A stretch of 64,000 nucleotides of DNA from assembly GCF_001653235.2 (NCBI RefSeq), contig NW_019154056.1, positions 62,001 to 126,000 on the forward strand, read 5' to 3'. Under the pieces are notes generated by a model. It was given only the letters and a program-made list of their open reading frames with translations, did no database searches and was not told the origin of the DNA. This stretch comes from Pochonia chlamydosporia 170 (Eukaryota > Ascomycota > Sordariomycetes > Hypocreales > Clavicipitaceae). This document shows positions 55,130 to 64,000 of the stretch, in pieces (position 1 is the first letter of the stretch; each line of letters opens with the position of its first letter). The translations under genes and the position numbers were made by a program.

Positions 55130-55382
55130 ATGGCGACTGACTGATAGTCTGGCTTGACTGCCCACCTTGGCGGGTCTGCCTTCCTGTCTGGGACAGGTAT
55201 TCTGGGTCCAGTATTCTAGCGGGAATCCTTCTGTGGTATGCCCCTATAAGGGGTCTTTCCAGCTTTTCCATCATCAAAAGTTCACTGTCTGGGTCAATAT
55301 AGTCCCATAAGTGTAGGCTAATCGCCTTTGTCTGAAACTCTTCATCCCATCGTGCCCAATTCTCGAAGGTCTGCAACAGCAC

Positions 55383-55628
55383 TGTGACGGGTTAGACCCT
55401 GAAGGAGACTCGGCCGAAGGCCTCGTTGCGTCGTCACGATATAGTTGATCGCGACCATGGTCGCGATACCCATGTCCAATGGTTGCCTATACAACCAACG
55501 TCATGGTCAGTGCACGTAGAGGATATTACAGGAGAGACCCAGGGGATCTCTCCTTTTATTTCGATTAATTCTTCCTCTTTGTAACAAGATCGTTAGGTAG
55601 ATTGAATAAGTCTTTCCAAACCCTCACA
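55383..55628. repeat. Solo LTR, family L5, TSD AGCAC
   Basis: 246 bp, TGTGACGGGTTAGACCC...AAACCCTCACA, flanked by AGCAC (55378-55382, 55629-55633). Inserted near the start of Copia gag. The only copy in the window. Confidence 0.88.
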
Positions 55629-55646
55629 AGCACCTTTCTCTGTGAG

Positions 55647-55875
55647 TGTAACGGTTCAAGCGAGTATATTGACAACTGGCTAGAACTACTATAACGAGTA
55701 TCCAAAGCTAAGGAGAAAAGGAAAAAGAGAACAAGAAGGAAAGAGCTCGCAGAGCTCTTATAGGCTTGTAAGCTTGCTTCTGCTAATCTCGCTTGTTGTT
55801 AGGGGCTACCAGCCACCATTGCGGCATGGAAGGCGAGAGTGCAAGCCGAGCCACTATCGGGCTCAGCCCGTTACA
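55647..55875. repeat. Solo LTR, family L3, TSD GTGAG
   Basis: 229 bp, TGTAACGGTTCAAGCGAG...CAGCCCGTTACA, flanked by GTGAG (55642-55646, 55876-55880). Within the first codons of Copia gag. Confidence 0.93.
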
Positions 55876-55952
55876 GTGAGGCATTATCGTTCGCCATGAT
55901 GTATCTTTTCGTATAAGCGCGATCGACTCGAAAGCGTACTGAGACTCTTAAT

Positions 55953-56179
55953 TGTTAGATACACCGGGGTTATTCCAATTCACGATGAGTTATGTAATGA
56001 TTAATTGATGATCTTATTGATTCATTCTTGTAATTGTTCTTGTGTGATTGTTGTTGGAGCGGGGTTGGGCTGCAGCCCAACCCCAAGATACTCAGCCACA
56101 ACTCATATCGTTATAGCTAATGCTTGTTCCCGTGAACTGACTAAACCTCGCTAATTCACTCCTCAGTGTCAATCTAACA
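55953..56179 (-). repeat. Copia 5' LTR (227 bp)
   Basis: Read on minus it begins TGTTAGATTGACAC and ends GGTGTATCTAACA, with TGTTAGAT/ATCTAACA terminal inverses. It lies about 55 nt upstream of the gag ATG. It contains a GC-rich palindrome, GGGGTTGGGCTGCAGCCCAA, near 56070. No 3' partner found. Confidence 0.75.
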
Positions 56180-56492
56180 CTAAAATGTTAGATTTACGAT
56201 GCCTTACTTGGCTCACGGCCAAGGTAATTGATGAATTATAGAATTATTCATTTAGAAACTGATGAATCTGATGTTATTCTTGTTCCTTGTTCTGCTTCAA
56301 TTTTCTGTGGGCGGGGAAGTCCTTTGCTACCCTTCATCCAGACAGCCACAGGCCGCAGTATGAATTTGCGCCGCTTTAGTCGCATATTCTCGCCAATCTA
56401 ACATAAAATTGAAAATTGGCTATAGCGATAGTGGCGTGTGGCAGTGCGATCAGGCAGGGGAGACAAAGTCTCCCCGCCCGACAAGAGCCCAG
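56180..56492. other. No gene recognised
   Basis: AT-rich flank. A TGTTAGATTT motif at 56186 mirrors the LTR start but no second LTR follows. Confidence 0.4.
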
Positions 56493-58140
56493 AAGATACA
56501 AGCGTCAAGGAATACAATCATCAGTTTTCGGCTTCAGTAATCGACCACAACCCCCCCTAGTGAATTAAGTGGGGCATCGTGAATCTAACACCCGGCCACA
56601 ACCCAAGAGGAACGCCACTGACGCCACCCAGTCTGCATCCCACCATGAGGGATCACAACCAGCAGCCCAGAAGGATCTACAAATGCTTGGATTTTATACC
56701 CACGTGGTGAAAATCTTTACGCCACCTGAGGCACAGCACACGCCCTATCCCTATCTGCAATCCCCACTTCCTCCCACACTACTGCTGCACGCCCAACGAG
56801 TTCTCGTAATAAAGTGGGTCCTGCCACGAGTAAATACCTTGATGGCCTCCATAAGTCCATTGTGGAGATGCACTTGATTTCAGCTTTCTCCTGGCAGACC
56901 CATGCACATCAAGTTTAAGCCTAAAGCCTGTTGGAGGCCTTGACATACGATGGCACAGCCACTATTCTTCCCACCCAACAAGAGGGAAGAGTGAGGCAAC
57001 GGGCGATCCATGAGGCGGTGCATGGGAAACGACACACACGGCCAGAAGTCAAGACTGATCGTCTCAACATGCGGAGTTAATACCCACGAGCCTAATAAGT
57101 AGGTGGTCTGGTTTCGAGAGCCCAATGTATGATGGCTATAGTTCTCTACGGCGCTTTTAAATATATGGCAGCAAGACTGTGGCACGCTTGAAGTCATCCT
57201 TTGCAGCTCGAATCTAACAGAAGCATTTTCTAGTGTTAGCACTTCCGTGTTGACATTCTGTACTCCACCAAAACAAGAGAATCTAAAACTGGATCACCGC
57301 TATATACTGACTATTTGTGTCTGGTAACTAGCAGCTGCACCGGATTAATTTTGTTGTCAGTGAACAGATTATCGCCATACCTCCGGCTAGTTGCAGATGT
57401 CAACACGAACGAACAACTCCGTAACCCAGAGCGAAAGGGAATGCTCAGCAAAACTCAAACGCAAGTCCTGCCTCGATACCCAACAGGTTCATTATAAGTC
57501 GACCCGGCAGAAAACCCCTGTGGGATATAATCGGCATGGTCATGACGAGTTGAATCCTGCACATATTGTTTGTAGGGGTCATCTCCGGCACGGCGGTCAA
57601 TGGGGCTGTGGCCAGGAATTCATCAACCTCGAATTATTTAATCGCCATTTACGCTCCCAAGGTGGGAGCCACTGTATTAAACCCTTATGGGACGAAGAGC
57701 GCATGGAAGGGGCCAACATGAGTTTCAGGAGCTGCTAGCGGCACAAGGCAATGAGAAACTGTTGGCGGAGGCTCCAGCAGGAAACGCCAGGGCTTTTGAC
57801 GAAACACAATTTGTTGGAATATCTGCACCTGCGACTACGCATCTACCTGGTGTATCCGAACTCGGGAACGATGAAGCATCAGAGCAATTGGATGTGAATT
57901 GTGCCAGCTGTCGGGGCGACTATTGGCAGATTGCTACACCTGGCCCAGCATACTTATTCTGGTGGTATGCCTGTACTGCTGCGATGTCCAGCCGTTTTGG
58001 ACAGTAGAGTCCCCCGTCGGATAATTATGCCTCTGTGATAGAGTAGGCAAAATCGGTGTAACTGCTAGCTGTCATATTGTCGGGGTATAAGATGCGAGTT
58101 ATGCTGCTGCTGCTGCATACTTGGTGATGTGCATTAATCA
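56493..58140. repeat. Repeat D1, copy b
   Basis: Collinear with 27417-29340, without the 289-bp MITE. The MITE's target is intact here at about 57575-57590. Confidence 0.85.
57391..58005 (+). pseudogene. C2H2-like zinc-finger gene remnant (in D1b)
   Basis: MSTRTNNSVTQSERECS...HIVCRGHLRHGGQWGCGQEF then INLELFNRHLRSQGGSHCIK and PLWDEERMEG in one frame (stop at 57738). The continuation (HEFQELLAAQGNEKLL...AMSSRFGQ) is in another frame after a shift near 57700. It is the uninterrupted version of the D1a remnant. Confidence 0.4.
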
Positions 58141-59718
58141 TGACAATAGCGTCTCGCGTTGCTGTACGAAGTTGACTCTTAATCGTTTTCTGACTTCTGA
58201 GGTCCTGTTCATTAATCTGATTCAAATAGTATCAACAACCAATTCGATCCGAAATAGGCTCGAATATCGTATAGCGGGAGCGCCAAAGCCGGTGTAACTA
58301 GAACACCAACGTCACTCCCTATTGAGATGAGGAGCGAGGCCAGGGAGTAGCGTAGATTTTAGTAGATGGGACTATACAACTGGGCGGGCTTCGAGCTAAA
58401 CTCAATATTTGATGGTATAATGCGAATTAGATTTTAGACGACAGGCAAGACGTGCATGTCCGATACTGGTCATGCTTGTAGCCATGGCAAGAGACATCAA
58501 GCGCTATGGCTACAGAGAAATCTGCAAGCACTTTGGATCCAGAAACATCCTGAACGTTTCAGTCCTGGCTGCTCTCGCCGGTCTAAGGCAAAGAAACCTG
58601 TCTCATTTAATACCAGGCTAGAGAGCCAGTTACTAACTGAATTGAATACATTTTGTGTATGAGATACGGCACGGGCTGCTGCGCTGCGACCTTGCACTCC
58701 ACTCAAATTAACGTAAAAAGGAAGATCCGCATTGGGCTGAATTTCTCCGCATTGGGCGCACTATCCCCATGGGGAGTTAAAACCGCTTTAACATACTCCA
58801 CAAGAGAGCACAATTGCTCGGTTCCAAGATCGGGGATCGCAGCGCTGGAATACAAAGGTCTAAAGGTGGAATGGGAATATAGGCGTTTGGATGCCGCTCA
58901 GTACATCACGAATACTCCGTTTCCAAAAAAAAAAAAAAAAAGGCCCGGCGCATAAATACTCGTTGTCGATGAACGGTTTAACTAGTGCTGACACCGCCAA
59001 GCCAATAAAGTTTTGAGTGTTGATAAACATCCCCTAATTCACCCGACGGTCAAATGCAGATCTTACTTTTGACAATTTTGGTGGCTAGTGCGGCGACATG
59101 GAAACTCACGGCCCTCCATGAAAGGCAAGTTAGAGGCCCAGCGATACCCATGCTTCGTTGGACGGCTTGCTGTGGAGATGTCGTGGCGGCTAGGATCCTT
59201 GGCCTATAGCGCCTTCAATTCGCCGATTTGATGATACGAGGGTGCGTCAGGTGGAAGGATTGCGATGTCCATTCTCAAAAAGGACCGAAGCGGTTTGAGG
59301 TCGATGCCATCCCTGTAAAGTAAACCAACGCTTGATTGGGACTCCTGATAAACCCAAATCTGTGGGACAGATCACCATAGTACCCTGGTAAACTTAGCAT
59401 TAAATCGCAACGATCGACGGACCCCTGTGAGCGCTTTGTTGGAACGTATAGTATGTGCGGCTGCAACCCTGATCGCAGGCCATCAATGTCTCATGGGCCG
59501 CCTTTCATTGCAGCTGGCGCCTCGCCTTAAAACAAAATACAGAAAATTAGTTGTAACAACCTAGTATTAGCATTCCCTATCGTTCCGCCCATCTTGTCTA
59601 GGCTTTAGGACCTTGAACGCCCACGACTGTTCCTGCAGTGCTGGTACGTTAAGCCTGCTGGGTCCCGCGTCAACACTTCCCACGACTCTTTGAGACGGTT
59701 GCACCGGAACGGATCTAA
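58141..59718. other. Intergenic region upstream of the Zn2Cys6 gene
   Basis: No convincing gene. An 11-bp direct repeat CCGCATTGGGC occurs at about 58727 and 58748, 21 bp apart, each followed by purine-rich sequence. A 17-A run is near 58925. The frame 58653-58955 reads into the poly-A and is not convincing. Confidence 0.4.
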
Positions 59719-61683
59719 ATGACTAAAGCCAAGATGGGACCAGACAATCGCCCCGTCTGCCATTGCTGTGAGAAGATCAAGCAGGTCTGTGATGGCAGTT
59801 TGCCATGCGCGCGTTGTGTGCGCCTGAGTCTGCCTTGCTGGCCAAGAAGCCGAGGAAGGACTGGCGACGTTTGCCAGAACTGGGACATACCCAAGGCAGC
59901 GATAAGAAGAACCAAGACAGGATGCCTCATGTGCAAGCGCCGGAAGAAGAAATGCGATGAGATCAAACCGCGATGCAGCGACTGCCGTCGTTTATGCCTC
60001 ACTTGTGACTGGCCACCTGAACAAAAATACAAGGCAAAGACTGGCTCTAACGCTACCGATATACCCGTCAAGGAGATAGTGAGCTGCAATAATAACATCG
60101 TTGTCCCCGTATCGACATCATCTTACATGGTCAAACCAATGGCAGATATGAAAATGCGAGAGATGTCACTGCGGAACAGTCCCAGTTCTATGACTGCCTC
60201 TTGCGGAGGGAATCACATAAACTATGACGACCAAACTCAGCATCATGGCTCTCAAATAGGCTACGGAGACTTCAACCCTCAAATCTATCACCGCACAACT
60301 GTGACTGCAGTCGCCTCGTCTGGCGGCGTGCTTTCTTCGGTTGCGATGTCTGCCCCGTCAGGTGTAAACGACGAACTAGCACCTGATACGGGCCTCATAT
60401 CAGCAACCACGCCATACCGGTTCGATTCCTTCAAACCAATAACCAATGGTAGTCCCGTGGTATCGATGGATTCAGTGCCCCCAGCTCAATCACTATCCAT
60501 CTATATTCCGCATTTTATGCCCCAATTGAGTTCTTCCCAAGACAGGTCTCTCTTGAACCACTACGCGACTACTGTTGCGTCGATACTCTCGCGGAGGGCT
60601 TCTGCAGCAAATCCATACACTAGCTATATTTTACCTATGGCCCAATCCAACGATCTCGTCCTTCATTGTATCTTAACACTATCGGCAAATCATTGGCGAA
60701 AGCTTCAACCTCATATGGGCGATCGTGGCTTGTTGCACAAGAGCAGAGCCACTCAAGGTCTAGCTGGAATTCTGCCTCATATTGATGGGATCAGTGCCGA
60801 CATAGCCCTTGTGTGCAGCCTGTTGCTCTGCATGACAGAAGTATTCGACGGCACAAGTGAGGGTTGGAAACTACACTTGGAGGGTACTAAGCGCTTATTG
60901 ATTACGGCACAGAAACAACGATGTGATGTGGTGACTGGTCGTTATAAATTTTTGCTTTGCCTTGCAAGATTCTTAGACTCTGCCACCACCACGTCGACAT
61001 GCAAACCGCCACTTATAGGGGACGAGGCCGCCGAGGCACAGGCTCTGGATAGTTGGACGGCTACTCCAGAGGACGAGGAATCAGCCATCTATGGTATTCC
61101 TAAGGTGCTGTTCCATATGGTAGACTGTGTCAACACTTTAGCCGAACTCCGAAGCACGAGGGTAGATCAAACTTCCGAAGCCGCCTTTCGACGACATGCT
61201 ACCGAGATCGAACGTCGGATCAATAATTGGCCACACCAGTACAGTGCCATGTCGCCGGCAGGTTCAGCTCTTGAGTCTGCTGATGATGACGTGTTGCATG
61301 CTGGTCTAGCCTTTGAATACGCCATTCGTTTACGGCTTCACCAGATTGTCGAGGGTTATGAGCTTACCGATCCTAAAGTTGGGAAATATGTCGACGGCAT
61401 TCTCGACTGTGCCCAAAAGATCCGATATGGCAGTCCTCTTGAATCTTGCATGCTCTTCCCTCTAGTTATGGCAGGTGGATCATGTTGGACATTGGAACAT
61501 CGGTTAATAGTCCAAGACAGGCTTCTGGTCATGGAGCGGACTTGCGGGTTTGGTTACGTCTACAGTGCTAGGGATCTTATCGAGAGAGTGTGGTCAAGAA
61601 GGGACCAGTCAGAAGGCACAGGAGCAATTGTAAACTGGGAGCGAATACGATGCTACGAGATGCAAGGGCTTGTGGTATTCTAG
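59719..61683 (+). CDS. Transcription factor with two Zn2Cys6 clusters and Fungal_trans_2 domain
   Basis: 654 aa in one exon. The usual cluster is C69, C72, C79, C86, C89, C96 in TGCLMCKRRKKKCDEIKPRC (CX2CX6CX6CX2CX6C), with the basic stretch expected for DNA contact. A second, complete set lies upstream: C14, C17, C24, C30, C33, C40 (CX2CX6CX5CX2CX6C) in VCHCCEKIKQVCDGSLPC. From about residue 270 the sequence follows the Fungal_trans_2 domain (LNHYATTVASILSRR ... DLVLHCILTLSANHW ... EGWKLHLEGTKRLL). The Ser/Thr-rich linker (residues 110-260) is unstructured. A nuclear regulator by family; targets unknown. It ends 47 bp before repeat R2 yet seems complete. Confidence 0.9.
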   Translation: MTKAKMGPDNRPVCHCCEKIKQVCDGSLPCARCVRLSLPCWPRSRGRTGDVCQNWDIPKAAIRRTKTGCLMCKRRKKKCDEIKPRCSDCRRLCLTCDWPPEQKYKAKTGSNATDIPVKEIVSCNNNIVVPVSTSSYMVKPMADMKMREMSLRNSPSSMTASCGGNHINYDDQTQHHGSQIGYGDFNPQIYHRTTVTAVASSGGVLSSVAMSAPSGVNDELAPDTGLISATTPYRFDSFKPITNGSPVVSMDSVPPAQSLSIYIPHFMPQLSSSQDRSLLNHYATTVASILSRRASAANPYTSYILPMAQSNDLVLHCILTLSANHWRKLQPHMGDRGLLHKSRATQGLAGILPHIDGISADIALVCSLLLCMTEVFDGTSEGWKLHLEGTKRLLITAQKQRCDVVTGRYKFLLCLARFLDSATTTSTCKPPLIGDEAAEAQALDSWTATPEDEESAIYGIPKVLFHMVDCVNTLAELRSTRVDQTSEAAFRRHATEIERRINNWPHQYSAMSPAGSALESADDDVLHAGLAFEYAIRLRLHQIVEGYELTDPKVGKYVDGILDCAQKIRYGSPLESCMLFPLVMAGGSCWTLEHRLIVQDRLLVMERTCGFGYVYSARDLIERVWSRRDQSEGTGAIVNWERIRCYEMQGLVVF

Positions 61684-62086
61684 GCGACCAGTTCCGTAAC
61701 AAACTAATCAATCGGGTTTTGATTGTTGTCTTGGCGTGTCCTAACTCAGATCTTAATTCCATGATCTTATGCCTTAAATAGCAATCCGCATTTATCTAGT
61801 AGCACTGTAAACACAGACTATTGTCGCGTCACGCGGTTCCAATTCAATTTTTTACTACGCTGAAGATCCAGTTCTTGATTAAGCTCCTCTTTTTACAATG
61901 CTGCTTCTGTGATCCCTTAAGTACAACGATCTTCTTTTCGTCCGAACATTTTACCCCTCATAATTGCTTTTCCCAGCCATCTTCTTTCTCATGATACCCG
62001 AAGTTATGCTGTTGTCCACTATACCAGGTCTGCTAGCAGAGTCGACAGAGACACCACTATCCGACAACTATTAACGTGAATGCATA

Positions 62087-62377
62087 ATGAGCCGCCCACC
62101 AGAGCGAGCCGCCCCACCCTACCACGAAATTGGAACTAACCATCTACAAACACAAATTTCTCCACCGAAAAATATGGAAACCTTACCTGCAGAGAGTCAC
62201 ATAATGCTAGCTGCTGAAGCTATCAAACAGAACCCCAAACTAAGCGTTCGAGCCGCTTCAAAGATCTATACAGTCCCACGAAGCACGCTTAAGGATCGCA
62301 TGAAGGGCAGACCTGCGTATTTGGATACGATATATCGATATCAACTCTGCTATTTGGATATATCGATATTGATGTAT
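62087..62377 (+). pseudogene. pogo-like transposase N-terminus (R2)
   Basis: MSRPPERAAPPYHEIG...LAAEAIKQNPKLSVRAASKI. Differs from R1 by a few residues and one deleted codon (HIMLAAEA against HIMLLAAEA). Broken by the L1 LTR at 62378. Confidence 0.7.
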
Positions 62378-62629
62378 TGTCGGATAAAACTGCCTCTGTT
62401 GATAGAACAAGCAAACTTGGAGTAATTGCTAGATGTCATAAAATCATAGATATCCGGAGATGAGAGGCTAGCCAACCACCTGGAATTTTATCAGAAGGCT
62501 GGTAGTTGTGCTTCTGAAATCAGATAAATGACGTGAATCCCTCTGGCAAGAGAAGCACAACGAGCAGGAAAAACAAGAATAATGATTTTGAAAACGAGCT
62601 TAGTTAGCAATGAGTCTCATAACGTGGCA
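62378..62629 (+). repeat. LTR-like repeat, family L1 (R2 copy)
   Basis: TGTCGGATAAAACTG...CATAACGTGGCA. Same position in R2 as 46045-46296 in R1. Confidence 0.75.
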
Positions 62630-62969
62630 AATCTTCCAAATAAGGCAACTGCAGCAATTTCCTTTGTAAAGCAATTGTTCCTCAGATAATCTTAATACAA
62701 TCGGCACCTTCAGCTCAGTGCAGCTCATCTTATGCCATCCTACAGTGGTCTAACACACCAAGCTTAGCCCATGTTCACAGTAACATTTCTACGTTTGCGC
62801 TTTTTAATGCAGCATATCAAGCTAACAGAAGATCTGACTATTATCCCTGGCGTTGATGTCCGAGTCGCTACTTGAGTTGGGTAAATCGACATCTCGTGCC
62901 GCTACATCTCGAGTAGTACGAGGCGAATAGTACGAGTTGCTCTTGGTGCAGAACTAGCTGTTTTATGTT

Positions 62970-63194
62970 TGCACAGAACTCGATTTGTTTGCATGACTGG
63001 ACGACAATCGGGCAGAAGATCCCCTGTGAATCGGGCAATGAGAGAGTCTTGATTCCTACATAAAACAGTGGAATCATACGAGAACTAAATACTTCGGAAT
63101 ACTGCTACCTGCAAGGCAGAATTATGAGAATTGCTGTTGCCTTTCAGGCAATAGCATACTGCGCTTGCTTTGAATGAGCGACTTGATCTTGATA
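62970..63194 (-). repeat. LTR, family L2 (R2 copy, one end deleted)
   Basis: Matches 46680-46905, but the GTGACA end and the left target copy are lost in a small deletion that also removes flanking sequence. Confidence 0.75.
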
Positions 63195-64000
63195 GAAGTC
63201 GTGTTGGTTCGTGGCGTCGACCATGCTGAACATACCCGTGAACAACCAGAATCGTGACACCGTCAACCGAAATCGCAGAGAGTGACTGGCCGGAGCACAT
63301 TGCTGCCACAAGAGCAACGTTGCTCGTTAGCCGACTGCAACCGCTCGAATTGCGAAAAGCCAGAATGTCGACTCGTGCGCTGGCAATTGCGCATGAAGAG
63401 TACAACGCTCACCAATCGGATCGTTGATCAGCCTGTTGATGCTCTGCATCCGCTTCCTGTGGCCACCGCAATCCTTTGCTTCCCGGGCTGCAGCGATCCC
63501 AAATGGCATCGAGTACTCGTCAGAATTGACTCGACCCTGCGCCTTGTATTACGCGAGGGGCGAGACGGATAACTATCCAATCTTCCATGGCACGATAATG
63601 GCCGATCCCCAGCTCCAGAACAAATACAAAATGTTGGATTAGAGTGCATAATCAACTAAAGCAGGCGACTAATTAACACCCCAGCTGTGCGAAAGGCAGA
63701 AGCACAAGGAAATTGTTCCATGTACCGCAAAGCCCCCTGAATCTTTCCTTCCATGTTAACATACCGTAAGGCCGAAAGGTGGCTGAAAAAGGCACGTAAT
63801 TTCCATTGAGGTGCCAAAAGTGGTTATATGGGTGATCTGGTTACGTGAGTGTCCAGCACCAACTTAGGTTGGTGCCAGTGAGGGAGACGTGCCGAACCCC
63901 GAACGTATTTCGCAGTGGCATGGGTTTCCTGGTCGTCAATTTCTTTCTTAGCTTACAACAATGCTGGCTTGCGTATGAATCGAGGCCTGCCAAGAACGTA

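Larger units (their letters stand above)
51870..55897 (-). pseudogene. Copia gag-protease-pre-integrase gene, multiply interrupted
   Basis: Starts MANDNASQRKVLLQTFENW at 55897. It runs through the gag domain (WARWDEEFQTKAISLHLWDY ... FTFEWKMYEQDYREYKEQ ... VWDLRTWYANLK ... WFDDLTKAVQPILGNWATIYAG). The zinc knuckle CKACDGAHQLAKCYY follows, then an in-frame stop or junction near 52500. The aspartic protease motif ALLDSGATIHIFNN and the GAG-pre-integrase motif KWHLRLGHPGPQALEHLV come next. It ends at TTTEC, next to the L2 LTR. The five insertions fall at codons near the start, in gag and just before the knuckle. Confidence 0.82.
51870..56179 (-). mobile_element. Copia element, 5' half, with five nested insertions
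   Basis: Minus-strand order: 5' LTR (56179-55953), leader, gag, protease and pre-integrase region ending at 51870. Five insertions split it: solo LTRs at 55647-55875, 55383-55628, 53470-53697 and 52814-53085, and an IS3EU-like element at 54023-55129. Each has a perfect TSD, so the original reading frame can be followed through. Integrase catalytic core, RT and 3' LTR are absent. Confidence 0.85.
61730..64000. repeat. Large repeat R, copy 2 (runs off the window)
   Basis: Same order as R1 but without hAT-2 and without about 45 bp at 62965. It keeps matching R1 to about 63946 and then extends past R1's gap. It begins just downstream of the Zn2Cys6 stop codon. Confidence 0.9.

Noticed and set aside
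58653..58955. 100-aa frame upstream of the Zn2Cys6 gene
   Set aside because: It runs into a poly-A tract (KKKKK) and has no recognisable domain.

Overview
The window looks like a transposon graveyard in a filamentous ascomycete (Pezizomycotina). The evidence is short spliceosomal introns (about 48-54 nt), a fungal Zn2Cys6/Fungal_trans_2 regulator, Tad1-like LINEs, and FAR1-type MULE, pogo/Fot1-like and hAT elements typical of these fungi. I cannot name the species. Only two genes look like ordinary host genes: a type II membrane glycosyltransferase-like protein (20451-21773, minus) and a regulator with two tandem Zn2Cys6 clusters (59719-61683, plus). Nearly everything else is transposable elements, many nested. 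There are three 100-N gaps (12285, 23715, 47657), all inside transposon coding sequence.

Layout. 0.5-4.4 kb: an integrase-type (IS3EU-like) DNA transposon with a frameshifted integrase and a convergent second ORF; the left end is not seen. 4.4-10.5 kb: an intact-ORF FAR1/MULE with 73-bp TIRs, bracketed by LINE 3' fragments in opposite orientation. 10.5-13.2 kb: Copia 5' LTR, PBS and gag, cut by another MULE that holds a gap. 14.2-19.1 kb: a pogo element split by a complete MULE. 20.4-21.8 kb: host glycosyltransferase. 22.6-27.4 kb: near-complete Tad1-like LINE with a solo LTR in it. 27.4-29.3 kb: repeat D1a. 31.5-35.3 kb: a hAT with 8-bp TSD and open ORF. 35.7-42.2 kb: Ty3 gag fragment, hAT fragment and a MULE with 105-bp TIRs carrying two further insertions. 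42.2-47.7 kb: repeat R1, containing an intact-looking hAT whose empty site is preserved in R2. 47.8-49.3 kb: decayed hAT. 50.9-56.2 kb: a Copia gag-protease region with five insertions, each with a matching TSD. 56.5-58.1 kb: repeat D1b. 59.7-61.7 kb: Zn2Cys6 gene. 61.7-64.0 kb: repeat R2, running off the window.

The most unusual content is the IS3EU-like family. Two 1.1-kb deletion derivatives (38617-39719 and 54023-55129) have 36-bp imperfect TIRs beginning TAT/TAC, perfect 6-bp target duplications, and the same internal deletion of the second ORF. That ORF is an accessory protein with a CxxC motif, a cluster of SUMO-type consensus lysines and acidic tracts. Target duplications and two empty sites elsewhere in the window let most insertion orders be read directly. 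Many long transposase ORFs remain open, so repeat-induced point mutation appears weak or absent.
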